This document shows, piece after piece, positions 9,126 to 17,553 of a DNA stretch of 64,000 bases (position 1 is its first letter; each line of letters begins with the position of its first letter). The stretch spans positions 62,001 through 126,000 of the forward strand of contig JAOZFH010000026.1 in NCBI GenBank assembly GCA_027491415.1. The letters run 5' to 3'. The translations under genes were made by a program, and so were the position numbers. A model generated the notes under the pieces. It saw only the letters and a program-made list of their open reading frames with translations, was not told where the DNA came from and made no database searches. Source of the stretch: Thermoproteota archaeon (GTDB lineage: Archaea > Korarchaeota > Korarchaeia > Korarchaeales > Korarchaeaceae).

Positions 9126-9914
9126 TCACAGGTGATATGGGAGACCCTCCTCGCCTTCCTTTCTCTCCTCCCACTCCCGCCTTCTCTCCAAGGCCTGCCT
9201 AGCCTTCTCCTCAAGCAGGGATCTCACGGACTCCTCCTCCTTTATCAGCTCGTCCAGCCCAGAAAGATCGACGTTCAACCCATACAGCTTCTCTAACAGG
9301 AGGATGAGTCTCTTAGAGGCCCTGGGATCCGGTCTCTGCCCCTCAGTGGTGCTCAAGACGCAGGCGCTGGGGATGCCCCGCAGGTGACCCAGCCCAACCA
9401 GCAAACCTGCTGCGCCCGTGACGAACCCCCCCTGGAGCCTCATCACACCAGCCGCCTCCAGCTTCTCCCAGAGCGAGTCGTCGTTGGAGGCGGCGAACAC
9501 GCCCTCCACGTCGGGGCTCCCCGGCACATAGCCGCCGAAGGTCAGGAGCTCCTCGACCCCCAGCTCCTGAGCATAGTCGAGAACGAGTTCGCCAACCGAG
9601 TACTGGCCCCACGGAATGGGTTGAACGTCTGAGGTGAGGAGGAGGAAGTCCACTTCAGCGCTGGGTTGGCTGAGGTAGTAGAGGTAATAAGCGGGGGGCA
9701 CCACATCCCCGTCCGAGACGCTGACCCCCGCGCTCCCGTCGGGGAGCGGGAGATAGTCGCTGAAGATCCTAGCTACGAGCCTCGGGCTGGCGTTGTCTAT
9801 TAGGTACTGAACCGCAATCTTTCCAACTAGCCCCAGCCCCGGCACCCCCTGGACGAGCACCAGTTTGCGCTCGGGCTTCACCTCAGCAACCCTGACCAGC
9901 TCTAGGTGGGGCAT
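9126..9914 (-). CDS. PAC2-family protein (proteasome assembly chaperone-like)
   Basis: A 262-residue PAC2 (COG1938/2047-type) protein. It shows the GVPGLGLVGKIA opening, an SDVQPIPWGQY strand-loop, and a Glu/Arg-rich helical tail (residues about 215-255). Archaeal members resemble eukaryotic Pac2/PSMG2 assembly chaperones, but their function is not firmly established. It starts at ATG 9914, 23 bases from an AT element shared with the divergent flavoprotein gene. A second PAC2 gene lies 3 kb away in the radA operon. Confidence 0.8.
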   Translation of the reverse strand: MPHLELVRVAEVKPERKLVLVQGVPGLGLVGKIAVQYLIDNASPRLVARIFSDYLPLPDGSAGVSVSDGDVVPPAYYLYYLSQPSAEVDFLLLTSDVQPIPWGQYSVGELVLDYAQELGVEELLTFGGYVPGSPDVEGVFAASNDDSLWEKLEAAGVMRLQGGFVTGAAGLLVGLGHLRGIPSACVLSTTEGQRPDPRASKRLILLLEKLYGLNVDLSGLDELIKEEESVRSLLEEKARQALERRREWEERKEGEEGLPYHL

Positions 9915-9936
9915 CGCCCTGCCGACGCATGTGGGC

Positions 9937-9942
9937 TTTTAA
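9937..9942. promoter_or_regulatory. Shared TATA element, PAC2 and flavoprotein
   Basis: TTTTAA lies 23 bases from the leftward PAC2 start at 9914 and about 25 bases from the rightward ATG at 9967. It is the main reason to prefer ATG 9967 over the upstream in-frame ATG 9946 for the flavoprotein. Confidence 0.5.
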
Positions 9943-9966
9943 CCTATGGTGTTGACGGGCGGGACG

Positions 9967-11286
9967 ATGAGAGTAGTCGTCGTCGGGAACGGGACGGCCG
10001 GGCAGACGGCAGCCGGGTTCGCCAAGAAGGACAGCCCCGAGAGCGAAGTGATCGTCCTAGAGAGACACCCTTACCCATCTTACCACCCGTGCGCCCTGCC
10101 TTACGTGGTGGCAGGGGAAATTCCTCTCGAGAGCGTCGTTGACAGGGTTCCGAGGCCCGGTATAGAGGTCATCACATCAGCCGAGGTAGAGGGGATCGAC
10201 CTGGAGGGAAAGAAGGTTCACTTCTCCAAGGACGGCTCTCAGGAGTCGCTGGAGTACGACGCTCTCGTTATAGCGACTGGGCTCAGGCCCACGAGGCCGC
10301 CGATCTCGGGGCTAGATCTCGAGGGGGTGCGGCTCCTCTGGGACGTTGAGGATGCGGAGTACATCCTGAAGCACATGGGGGAGCGGATAGTCGTCGTCGG
10401 GGGCAGCGCCACGGGCTTGGAGGTTGCCGGCGCGCTCGCTAAGGGTGGAAAGGATGTGTGGCTCGTCGAGATGATGGAGCAGCTCATGCCGGGCAAGGTG
10501 GACCCGCCGGTGGCTTCGACAGTGGCCAAGTACCTGCGCTCGCTGGGCGTGAGGGTGCTGCTGAAGTCTCCCGTCAAGGAGATCAGGGGGCCCACCGGGA
10601 GGGCCTCCGAGGTTCTGGCGGGAGACCATGTGATAGAGGCGGATACCGTCATAGTCGCGGCGGGCGTGAGGCCGAACTCCAAGCTGGCGGCGGAGGCGGG
10701 TATACCCATAGGGGAGACCGGTGGAATCAGGGTAGACGACAGGATGAGGGCCGCCCCCGGAGTGTACGCCGCCGGAGACGTGGCGGAGGTCTGGGAGTAC
10801 GTCACAGGTCGGCCCGTGGTCACCGGGCTAGTTTCCACGGCCCTCGTTCAGGGAAGGATAGCTGGCCGAAACGCCGTTGGGGGGGGCCTGAGGTATCGCG
10901 GCGCCCTCTCTCCGTACGTGATTCACGTCGGAGATCGCCTGTTGGGCGGCGTCGGCCTGTCCGCCACTCAGGCCACGAGATGGGGGCTAGAGCACGTTAC
11001 CGGCAGACTCTCTACGCTTGACTTGGAGAGGTTCGCCCCCGGCGTGGATAGGGTGCTCTCCTGGCTGGTTGCCACTAGGGAGGGGCGCCTGATCGGGGCT
11101 CAGTTCTGGGGTGCCAGGGAGGTGTGGGGGAGGGTATCATCGGCCGCGCTGGCGATACTGAGTGGGATGAGTCTTCAGGATCTCTTGACCACGGAGTTCG
11201 CCTATCACCCACTCCTCACGCCGGTCAGTGAGCCCTTGACCGTGCTCGCGGACAGCGTCTTGAGGAGGTTCAAGATGGCCCCATAG
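9967..11286 (+). CDS. FAD/NAD(P)-dependent disulfide oxidoreductase, CoA-disulfide reductase/NADH oxidase type
   Basis: A 439-residue flavoprotein. The FAD-binding GNGTAG loop is at residues about 7-12. The single redox Cys42 lies in HPCALPY, equivalent to the single cysteine of CoA-disulfide reductases. The second nucleotide-binding loop VVGGSATG and the AAGDVAE FAD motif follow, with a C-terminal dimerization domain. Such enzymes use NAD(P)H to reduce CoA-disulfide, polysulfide, sulfur or oxygen; the substrate cannot be told from sequence. ATG 9967 begins right at the Rossmann strand. It ends in TAG and converges on DUF354. Confidence 0.82.
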   Translation: MRVVVVGNGTAGQTAAGFAKKDSPESEVIVLERHPYPSYHPCALPYVVAGEIPLESVVDRVPRPGIEVITSAEVEGIDLEGKKVHFSKDGSQESLEYDALVIATGLRPTRPPISGLDLEGVRLLWDVEDAEYILKHMGERIVVVGGSATGLEVAGALAKGGKDVWLVEMMEQLMPGKVDPPVASTVAKYLRSLGVRVLLKSPVKEIRGPTGRASEVLAGDHVIEADTVIVAAGVRPNSKLAAEAGIPIGETGGIRVDDRMRAAPGVYAAGDVAEVWEYVTGRPVVTGLVSTALVQGRIAGRNAVGGGLRYRGALSPYVIHVGDRLLGGVGLSATQATRWGLEHVTGRLSTLDLERFAPGVDRVLSWLVATREGRLIGAQFWGAREVWGRVSSAALAILSGMSLQDLLTTEFAYHPLLTPVSEPLTVLADSVLRRFKMAP

Positions 11287-11295
11287 GGAGGGCAC

Positions 11296-12339
11296 TCATC
11301 CCGCCAGGTGCTCTGCCTCCCGGAGCAGGACCTCCACCGGGCTCTCGAGTAGGGAGAGCACGGGTCGAGGATCGACTCTGAACTCGTCGGGGTCGTGGAC
11401 GATTCTCCCCAGGAGAGTCAGCGCGTCCCTCGGATCCCTGGATCTGAATAGGGGCAGCCCCAGGGAAGCAAGGAACTCGTCGACGTACAGTGGGTCTTCC
11501 AGCGGAAATAGAGAGATGGCGGGCGTCCCGAACATCGCCGCCTCTCTTGACATGGTGCCGCCCCCCGAGATGACGACGTCCGCAGTCGTGTATAGGGGGG
11601 CGGGATCAACCGCCCTGTCGGGGATCACGACGCGATCTCCGTACCTCCTCCGAAAGTACTCACTCTGGTCATCGTACCTAGGGAGGAGCACGACCCTGTA
11701 CCCTCTGTCAAGAAGGAACCCGAGGCACGGCTCAACGACGCTGGCTTGGCCGGCTGCGCCGGTCAGATATGCCGCGTGAGACTCCTCAGGTCTAACTACG
11801 GCCAAGCCCCCTTCTCTGCGTCTACGTCGGAGTCGCTCCAGGGCCGGGAGAACCCAAGACACCTCGTCTACCCCGTAGTAGGGTCTCAGCGTCTCAGCCC
11901 TCGCGCCTAGACTGAGCCACCTGTAGGCGGGAACTGCCGCCGGGTAGACGAGGCGGTCGGTGAGGGGGAGAGTTAGCCTCCCCACATGTACGGAGTGGGG
12001 GGTGTCGTTCAGCGAGATCACCCTCACGCCGAGGCCAAATGCCACCCTGACTGCCTCTGGAGAGGACAGGCTCATCAGGACGTGTGGCTCAAACTCGGTG
12101 ACGAGATCGACTAGATCCAAGGCCCTGTGGGCGTACGCCTTGAGCTTTGAGAGCAGTTCCCTCCCTCCGTGTCTACCAACGGAGATGTGAGGGACCCCCT
12201 CCATAGAGAGAATCTGCGTGGTCTCTCCGTGGAGGCGGGTCGTCAGGAGGACCTCGTGGCCCCTAGATTTGGCGACTCGATAGACCTGAGAGAACACCCT
12301 GGCCTGCTTGGGGGTCATCACGTCTATCCAAATCCTCAA
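11296..12339 (-). CDS. DUF354 family protein (GT-B/UDP-GlcNAc-epimerase-like)
   Basis: A 347-residue DUF354 protein starting RIWIDVMTPKQA, with the GT-B-like C-terminal signature VISGGGTMSREAAMFGTPA around residue 285. The fold is that of UDP-GlcNAc 2-epimerases and GT-B glycosyltransferases; most archaeal members are uncharacterized and are suspected of acting in surface glycan synthesis. The TTG start at 12339 overlaps the PadR stop as TTGA. An upstream extension in this frame lies inside the PadR gene and is not coding. It is last in the leftward radA operon. Confidence 0.78.
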   Translation of the reverse strand: MRIWIDVMTPKQARVFSQVYRVAKSRGHEVLLTTRLHGETTQILSMEGVPHISVGRHGGRELLSKLKAYAHRALDLVDLVTEFEPHVLMSLSSPEAVRVAFGLGVRVISLNDTPHSVHVGRLTLPLTDRLVYPAAVPAYRWLSLGARAETLRPYYGVDEVSWVLPALERLRRRRREGGLAVVRPEESHAAYLTGAAGQASVVEPCLGFLLDRGYRVVLLPRYDDQSEYFRRRYGDRVVIPDRAVDPAPLYTTADVVISGGGTMSREAAMFGTPAISLFPLEDPLYVDEFLASLGLPLFRSRDPRDALTLLGRIVHDPDEFRVDPRPVLSLLESPVEVLLREAEHLAG

Positions 12340-12686
12340 CTCCCCACACTCTCCTCTCCCGGTCCGAAGAGGGAGTTCACGAGGCTCCTCAGGAAGTTCT
12401 CTGCCTCCCTCAGCACCTCCCTGCCCTTGTCGGTTAGCTCGTAGTAGTTCCTGACTCTCCCTTGGCTGCTCTTCCTCCTCACTATGCGGATGTACCCGTC
12501 CATCTCGAGTCTCTTCATGACGATGTAGCCCGTTACGCGCGCAGGCTTCCAGCCAAATCTCTTCTCCATGAGATCCGGTATTTCGTAGGGGTACTTCGGC
12601 CCGTCCTTGAGTAGAGTGAGTATGTATAGCCAGAGGTTCTCTATCGTGAGCTTCCTCTTGAGCCTCTCGATGGGCGTAGCCATCAC
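12336..12686 (-). CDS. PadR-like winged-helix transcriptional regulator
   Basis: A 116-residue PadR-type protein: helices with LYILTLLKDGPKYPYEI, a recognition segment VTGYIVMKRLEMDGYI, and a wing with SSQGRVRNYYELTDKGREVL, then a C-terminal helix for dimerization. These are usually local repressors. GTG 12686 overlaps the PAC2 stop as GTGA; ATG 12683 is the alternative. It is wedged between a PAC2 gene and DUF354 with overlaps on both sides, so it is cotranscribed with both and may control this operon. Confidence 0.78.
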   Translation of the reverse strand: MMATPIERLKRKLTIENLWLYILTLLKDGPKYPYEIPDLMEKRFGWKPARVTGYIVMKRLEMDGYIRIVRRKSSQGRVRNYYELTDKGREVLREAENFLRSLVNSLFGPGEESVGS

Positions 12687-13480
12687 CCCACGTATCCCGT
12701 CTCATCCGAACCGGTCGATGTCATGGAGGATATCTGCTCCTCGAGCTGACGTAGGATGCTCCTCTTCATCTCCTCGAACTCTCTTATCCTCCTTTCTATG
12801 CTCCCCAAGTTTAGTTGAAGGTTCAGGGCTGAGTTCAGAATCTTCAGAACCTCCCCTGCAGCCCTGAAGTCGGGGGCCGAGGTCTCGGAGACCCCCGTCA
12901 AGGAAACGTACGGCAGGTTAAAGAGCTTGGCAGACGCGAGAGTGGCTCCCGCCAGGCCGACTATGGACTTCATGGGAGTCTTCTCCTCTGCGCCGGCGGA
13001 GATGATCCTCTGGAGCAGGTCCGAATTGGTTCCAAAGGCCAGCACCCGCCCCGCTATGTCCGGATCCGCGAAGCCGGTCACGACGAGAAGCGAGCTGGCC
13101 CCGAGGGACATCAATTTCCCCAAGAGCTTGGACGCGACCTCGAGCTGGCCCCAAGGGACCGGCTGGACCTGACTCGTGATCAGGAGGAGTCTCCCGACAC
13201 TCGAGACTTTTTCTCTGGTGTGATAAATGTCGATCGAGGGCAGTTCGAAGCTGCCGTCTTCGGATATCGATATGCCGGCAACGTTACCCGGGAGGAACAG
13301 GTACTCCGAGTAAAGCCTCGCCAGCGGCTCGGCTCCCAGCTCCTCCGAGAGGTAGGTGACCACGCCCGCCCCGACGTTGGCCACCCCGGGATACCCGGCT
13401 ATGGCCAGCCCGTAGCCCCCTGCCGGTTCACCGAGTATAGAGAACTTCAGCCAGCCCATTTCGCCAACTACCTCGACCAA
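12683..13480 (-). CDS. PAC2-family protein, second copy
   Basis: A 265-residue paralogue of the PAC2 protein at 9126-9914. Both share the GYPGVANVG or GVPGLGLVG opening, a QVQPVPWGQ motif and a helical C-terminus. TTG 13480 is preceded by GAGG six bases upstream; ATG 13459 begins at the conserved part. It lies in frame with the upstream TtuA-like gene, separated by one TAG and five codons, which I take as chance. Function is probably a chaperone or adaptor role related to the proteasome, by homology only. Confidence 0.76.
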   Translation of the reverse strand: MVEVVGEMGWLKFSILGEPAGGYGLAIAGYPGVANVGAGVVTYLSEELGAEPLARLYSEYLFLPGNVAGISISEDGSFELPSIDIYHTREKVSSVGRLLLITSQVQPVPWGQLEVASKLLGKLMSLGASSLLVVTGFADPDIAGRVLAFGTNSDLLQRIISAGAEEKTPMKSIVGLAGATLASAKLFNLPYVSLTGVSETSAPDFRAAGEVLKILNSALNLQLNLGSIERRIREFEEMKRSILRQLEEQISSMTSTGSDETGYVG

Positions 13481-13495
13481 TCGTTGCCTCAGTTG

Positions 13496-14476
13496 CTAAT
13501 AATTTGAGTTAGCTTGGGGTTGACGCGGAAAGAGGAGGGGCCTGTGGGCCAGCCCCTGCAGCTCCAGCTTCATTTGGCAAGTCTTGCAGATCTCACCAGT
13601 CGTTGGCTCACCGCACAGCTTACACGACCTTAACTCGACACCAATCGCCCCGGAGGCCCTGACCTCTCCTATCACGGCCCACAGGCCCGAGAGTAGGTCC
13701 TCCTTGATTCCGGGAATGGCGAGTTCGAGCTCGTCGATCGACCTCCTGAACCCAACCCTCATGCCGGTGGTCAGGGGGCACTTGCCGAAGTGCGCCGGGA
13801 GGCCCAGATGGAGGGCGGCGGCCGCCACCTCCCTCTCCCTCACCCCGGCAAGCGGTCTGATCCTCGGAACCATGAGGGGGGACGGAGACCTTACCCCCTG
13901 ACCGGACCTCACCATGGCGGGGACGTCACCCCGAGCCAGGTTCATCAGGTGAGTCTGGAGTACGTCGTCTAGGTTGTGGCCGGTCGCCACCTTGGTGGCG
14001 CCCTCCTCCCTGGCCACCTTGTTAATGGCCCACCGCCTCAGGACTCCGCAGTAGGTACAGGCCGACCTCCTCCAGCGCCTGGGGAGGATCGACCTGATCT
14101 CCGCCACGTCTATCCCGTGGATGTCCCTCATCCCCACAACTACGTGCCTCACGCCCAGCCTTCGGGTCAGCTCGCGGGCGGCTTCTATGCCGGACCTTCT
14201 GTAAGCGGTCCCCTCGTCCACCGTGATGGCCATCAAGTCGAACTTCCTCCGCTCGACGCTCTGGTACTCCGACAAGAGGTACAGCGCGAGGGAGCTATCT
14301 TTCCCGCCCGAGAGCGCCACGGCGACCCGATCCCCGTCCTCGACGAGCCTGTCGAGCATCGAGAATACCCTTCTCCGGATGTCTTGAACGAGGCACTCGC
14401 CGCAGAGGTTCTCGTTGGTGCGATGAACCGTGTGAATGGCCTCTCTCAATCCACACCGGTCGCAGGCGGGACGCAA
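13496..14476 (-). CDS. ttuA: tRNA 2-thiolation enzyme, TtuA/Ncs6 (TIGR00269) family
   Basis: A 326-residue protein with an N-terminal zinc ribbon (CDRCG then CGEC), the PP-loop SGGKDS near residue 57, the catalytic ACTYCG cysteines near residue 140, and a C-terminal zinc ribbon (CKLCG, CKTC). The family adenylates a tRNA uridine and replaces oxygen by sulfur, either U54 (TtuA) or wobble U34 (Ncs6/NcsA). The two cannot be separated without an alignment. It starts at TTG 14476, six bases after the ubiquitin-like sulfur-carrier gene, the kind of protein that supplies its sulfur. It ends in TAG. Confidence 0.87.
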   Translation of the reverse strand: MRPACDRCGLREAIHTVHRTNENLCGECLVQDIRRRVFSMLDRLVEDGDRVAVALSGGKDSSLALYLLSEYQSVERRKFDLMAITVDEGTAYRRSGIEAARELTRRLGVRHVVVGMRDIHGIDVAEIRSILPRRWRRSACTYCGVLRRWAINKVAREEGATKVATGHNLDDVLQTHLMNLARGDVPAMVRSGQGVRSPSPLMVPRIRPLAGVREREVAAAALHLGLPAHFGKCPLTTGMRVGFRRSIDELELAIPGIKEDLLSGLWAVIGEVRASGAIGVELRSCKLCGEPTTGEICKTCQMKLELQGLAHRPLLFPRQPQANSNY

Positions 14477-14482
14477 GGCTCA

Positions 14483-14692
14483 TCACACGCCCGGGTGGTG
14501 CACGGTGATCCTGACGAACCTCACGTCGTCCCCATCGGAGAGGTACATTCTCTCGGGCGCGGGAGATCCGTTCACGACGGGAACGTGGGCCTCAGGGTGA
14601 TAGCCGAGTTCGCGCATGAGCTCAGATATCCTCATGTGGGCGTCGACCGATACCTCCTCCCCCTCCAGCCGAACTCGAACCTGCCGCCCCAT
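14483..14692 (-). CDS. Ubiquitin-like sulfur carrier (MoaD/ThiS/TtuB/SAMP fold), lacking terminal GG
   Basis: A 69-residue beta-grasp protein: two strands (RVRLEGEEVSV), a helix (RISELMRELG), and the family turn PVVNGS followed by LSDGDDVRFV. It sits between radA and the TtuA-like thiolase, so it is probably the sulfur donor for tRNA thiolation. Working carriers end in Gly-Gly, which is adenylated and thiocarboxylated; this one ends HHPGV. Either the last Val is trimmed, one Gly suffices, or the protein is used differently. ATG 14692 is preceded by GTGAGGG at a good distance. Confidence 0.7.
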   Translation of the reverse strand: MGRQVRVRLEGEEVSVDAHMRISELMRELGYHPEAHVPVVNGSPAPERMYLSDGDDVRFVRITVHHPGV

Positions 14693-14703
14693 TTGATGGG
14701 CCC

Positions 14704-15753
14704 TCACACGTCCTCGACGCCGCCCCCTGTGATCGCGACCTCCGCCGAGTCCTCTGGCAGGTAGGGGCTCTTGACCAGCTTGACCAGCCTGCGGTTCCCC
14801 TTGGCCCGCTTTATGTAGAGTCTGGCGGTCACCCCGTGCCCCAAGACGTGGCCTCCCGCCGGCCTGTTGGGGTCCCCGAAGAAGGCGTCCGGCTGGGCGA
14901 GGACCTGGTTGGTAACCAGCACCGCCAGGTTGTACCCCAGGGCGTACCTCAGGAGCCTGTGGAGGTACTTGTTCAGCTTCTGCTGACGCGCGGCCAAGTT
15001 CTCCCTGCCGACGAACTCCCCCCTGAAGTGGCTTATCAGCGAGTCCACGATGATCAGGCCGATGTCGTACTTCTTCAGGTACGGCTCCGCCTTCTCCGTC
15101 ACGACCATCTGGTGGTCGGCGGTGAAGGCCCTGGCCACCAGAATGTTCTTCAGGGTAGTCTCCGGGTCGAGTTCGAACCTCTCTGCTATCTGAACGATCC
15201 TCTCGGGCCTGAATGTCCCCTCGGTGTCTATGTAGAGGCACCTGCGACCGAGACCGCCCCTCTCAGGCTGGAGCTGAACGGTGACGGCAAGCTGGTGACA
15301 CAGCTGGGTCTTACCACTGCCGTAGGGCCCGTAGATCTCCGTTATGGCCTGGGTCTCGACTCCCCCTCCCAGCAGGTCGTCTAGGGCCTTGGTGCCGGTT
15401 GTTATCCTCTGAACGCTCTTTCTCCTCTGGTAGTAGTCAAAGGCGGTCATCACATCGACCTTCAGTATCTTCCTAGCCGACGCGATGATCTTGCTGGCCG
15501 TGGACATCGGTATCCCGGCCGCGGCGGAGAGCTCCGCAGGGGACGTGAGGGCTATCGACTCGAGGGTCGTGAAGCCAGCCTCCGTGAGCCTCTTCGCTAT
15601 GGTCGGCCCGACCCCGCTCAGGGTGGTGAGGTCGACCTCCTCGAAGGCCTCGGCCTCGTCCAGCTCGTCAAGCGGGGGAGACTCGGGCTCCTCTTGGGCC
15701 TCCTCTCCCCCTTCCCCCTCCTCGGGCTCCACCTTCTTCTTGGCCCTTGGCAT
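14704..15753 (-). CDS. radA: RadA recombinase
   Basis: A 349-residue RecA/Rad51-family recombinase. An acidic N-terminal tail of about 35 residues precedes a helix-hairpin-helix domain (LSGVGPTIAKRL). The ATPase core has Walker A GPYGSGKTQ, Walker B LIIVDSLISHF, and an NQVLAQPDAFFGDP L2-side segment. It forms filaments on ssDNA made by the NurA-HerA-Mre11-Rad50 set encoded 6 kb away. ATG 15753 lies 27 bases from a shared TATA element, so the message is nearly leaderless; the longer open frame upstream is the opposite gene's territory. It heads a leftward six-gene operon. Confidence 0.95.
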   Translation of the reverse strand: MPRAKKKVEPEEGEGGEEAQEEPESPPLDELDEAEAFEEVDLTTLSGVGPTIAKRLTEAGFTTLESIALTSPAELSAAAGIPMSTASKIIASARKILKVDVMTAFDYYQRRKSVQRITTGTKALDDLLGGGVETQAITEIYGPYGSGKTQLCHQLAVTVQLQPERGGLGRRCLYIDTEGTFRPERIVQIAERFELDPETTLKNILVARAFTADHQMVVTEKAEPYLKKYDIGLIIVDSLISHFRGEFVGRENLAARQQKLNKYLHRLLRYALGYNLAVLVTNQVLAQPDAFFGDPNRPAGGHVLGHGVTARLYIKRAKGNRRLVKLVKSPYLPEDSAEVAITGGGVEDV

Positions 15754-15775
15754 CCCTGCTGCGCGGCGGCGCGGG

Positions 15776-15785
15776 GATAATAATG
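15776..15785. promoter_or_regulatory. Shared TATA element, radA operon and ogg
   Basis: GATAATAATG lies about 27 bases from the radA start at 15753. In the other direction it would place a transcript start near 15806, just before the ATG at 15810 of the ogg frame, which supports that shorter start. Confidence 0.45.
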
Positions 15786-16445
15786 TCGCGCGTGACAAAG
15801 TTTGACCAAATGAGAAGGCTTGCCGATGCCGTTCAGGAACTCGCAAGAGATCCCGAGGTCGGGAGAACGGTGAGGGAGAGGGTCAGGGAGTTCGAGGAGA
15901 TAGGGCGAGGAGGCTGGAGGCTGTGGGCCAGAGAGCTGGCGTTCTGCGTCTTGGCCGCCAACTTCAAGGCCGTCGAGGCTTTCCGGATGGCTAGCCGCCT
16001 GTGGGAGACCGGCGCGCTCTTTGAGGCCCCAGTGGGCGAGGTCGAGGAGATCCTGCGATCCATGGGACACAGGTTCCCGAGGACCCGGGCCGAGTACTTA
16101 GTGTCGAACAGACCCCTCCTCCGGAGCATTAGGGAGGTGGTGCCTAAGCTGAGCTCTGAGAGGGCGAGAGAGTGGCTGAGGGAGAACGTGCGGGGACTGG
16201 GGATGAAGGAGTCCAGCCACTTCCTGAGGAACATCGGGAGGAAAGACGTGGCCATAATCGACCGGCACATACTGAGGGTCATGCGCGAATATGGGCTCAT
16301 AGGGGACATCCCCAGGAGCCTGACGAGGGGTAGGTACCTCCAGCTGGAGGGGATCCTTCGGGGGGTCGCCGCGGAGGCTGGCCTCAGCCTAGCCGAGCTG
16401 GACCTCTGCATGTGGTACATGAAGACCGGCTTCATCTTCAGGTGA
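15783..16445 (+). CDS. ogg: 8-oxoguanine DNA glycosylase/AP lyase, Ogg2 family
   Basis: A 220-residue HhH-GPD glycosylase matching archaeal Ogg2. The helix-hairpin-helix [15 protein letters not shown] carries the catalytic Lys and is followed by the catalytic Asp in IIDRHIL. It removes 8-oxoguanine opposite C. Family members usually end with Lys, which I recall contacting the lesion; this one ends FIFR, so Arg replaces it. The start is uncertain: ATG 15783 gives 220 residues, while ATG 15810 gives 211 and fits both the shared TATA element and the usual N-terminus (MRRLADAV). Confidence 0.87.
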   Translation: MSRVTKFDQMRRLADAVQELARDPEVGRTVRERVREFEEIGRGGWRLWARELAFCVLAANFKAVEAFRMASRLWETGALFEAPVGEVEEILRSMGHRFPRTRAEYLVSNRPLLRSIREVVPKLSSERAREWLRENVRGLGMKESSHFLRNIGRKDVAIIDRHILRVMREYGLIGDIPRSLTRGRYLQLEGILRGVAAEAGLSLAELDLCMWYMKTGFIFR

Positions 16446-16450
16446 GCCTG

Positions 16451-16475
16451 TTTATAGGTTAAACTCGCCGGCGAG
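16451..16475 (+). promoter_or_regulatory. gyaR promoter: TATA box and CTCGCCGGCGAG palindrome
   Basis: TTTATA at 16451-16456 lies 33 bases before the ATG at 16489. Between them is a perfect 12-base palindrome at 16464-16475, overlapping the expected transcription start. This is a typical repressor position; the regulator is unknown. Confidence 0.45.
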
Positions 16476-16488
16476 CCTGGGTGAGCCC

Positions 16489-17487
16489 ATGAAGCCCAAG
16501 CTGTTCATGACCAGGGAGATCCCCGAGAGGGGCCTCAAGAAGATCAGGGAGCACTTCGAGGTCGATCTCTGGCCGGAGGAGGCCCCGCCCCCGAAGGACG
16601 TGATAATCGAGAGGGTCAAGGACAAGGACGCGCTCGTCTCGCTGCTGACGGACCCGATCGACGCCGAGGTGATGGACGCCGCGCCGAACCTGAGGATAAT
16701 CTCCCAGTACGCCGTTGGATTCGACAACATCGACGTGAAGGCCGCCACCGAGAGGGGAATCTACGTAACCAACACGCCTGGCGTCCTGACTGAGACCGTC
16801 GCGGACTTCGCGTTCGCCCTCCTGCTGGCGGTCGCCAGGAGGGTAGTCGAGGCCGACCACTACGTAAGATCCGGCCAGTGGAAGGTGGCATGGCACCCGC
16901 TCATGATGCTGGGCACAGACGTGTACGGCGCGACCCTGGGCATCGTCGGCATGGGTAGGATAGGTCAGGCCGTCGCGAGGAGGGCCAAGGGGTTCGGCAT
17001 GAAGATCCTCTACTACGACGTGGTGCCGAGACCTGAGATAGAGGAGGAGGTGGGCGCCAAGAGGGTGGACCTGGAGACCCTCCTCAAGGAGTCGGACTTC
17101 GTGAGCCTCCACGTGCCGCTCCTCCCCGAGACCTACCACATGATAGGGGAGAAGGAGCTGAGGATGATGAAGCCCACTGCCTTCCTCGTCAACACGGCCA
17201 GGGGCAAGGTGGTCGACCAGAAGGCCCTCTACAGGGCCTTGAAGGAGGGCTGGATCGCCGGGGCCGCGCTGGATGTGTTCGAGCAGGAGCCCATACCGCC
17301 CGACGATCCGCTGCTACAGCTCAAGAATGTCGTCCTCGCCCCGCACGCCGCCAGCGCCAGCATAGAGACCAGGTCTAAGATGGCCGACATAGTGGCCGAG
17401 AACCTGATCGCGTTTAAGGAGGGCAAGGTCCCGCCCACCCTCGTCAACAAGGACGTAGTGAACGTGAGGCCGCCAGGCTTCGGTTGA
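16489..17487 (+). CDS. gyaR: D-2-hydroxyacid dehydrogenase, glyoxylate reductase type
   Basis: A 332-residue dehydrogenase closely following the archaeal GyaR pattern: the N-terminal catalytic lobe with [13 protein letters not shown] loop [11 protein letters not shown], catalytic Arg in NTARGKVVD, Glu in DVFEQEP and His in APHAASAS. The last is usually written APHIGSAT in relatives, so the region next to the catalytic His is altered here. It likely reduces glyoxylate or hydroxypyruvate with NAD(P)H. It is a single gene with its own TATA box and palindrome, followed by a pyrimidine-rich terminator. Confidence 0.9.
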   Translation: MKPKLFMTREIPERGLKKIREHFEVDLWPEEAPPPKDVIIERVKDKDALVSLLTDPIDAEVMDAAPNLRIISQYAVGFDNIDVKAATERGIYVTNTPGVLTETVADFAFALLLAVARRVVEADHYVRSGQWKVAWHPLMMLGTDVYGATLGIVGMGRIGQAVARRAKGFGMKILYYDVVPRPEIEEEVGAKRVDLETLLKESDFVSLHVPLLPETYHMIGEKELRMMKPTAFLVNTARGKVVDQKALYRALKEGWIAGAALDVFEQEPIPPDDPLLQLKNVVLAPHAASASIETRSKMADIVAENLIAFKEGKVPPTLVNKDVVNVRPPGFG

Positions 17488-17493
17488 CGCGAG

Positions 17494-17513
17494 ATTTTCC
17501 CTCTCTCCCTTTT
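17494..17513 (+). terminator. T/C-rich terminator after gyaR
   Basis: A 20-base pyrimidine tract beginning TTTT and ending TTTTT starts 7 bases after the gyaR stop. Archaeal RNA polymerase releases at such oligo-T tracts without needing a hairpin. Confidence 0.5.
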
Positions 17514-17553
17514 TCTAGGCCCGAGACTGGCGGCCAGAGGAGACGAGGTTACC

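Noticed and set aside
13481-13498. TAG joining the TtuA-like gene in frame to the second PAC2 gene, as possible readthrough fusion
   Set aside because: Both proteins are complete on their own and the in-phase placement has a one-in-three chance. The same holds for DUF434 and mtnA across the TAG at 19738-19740.
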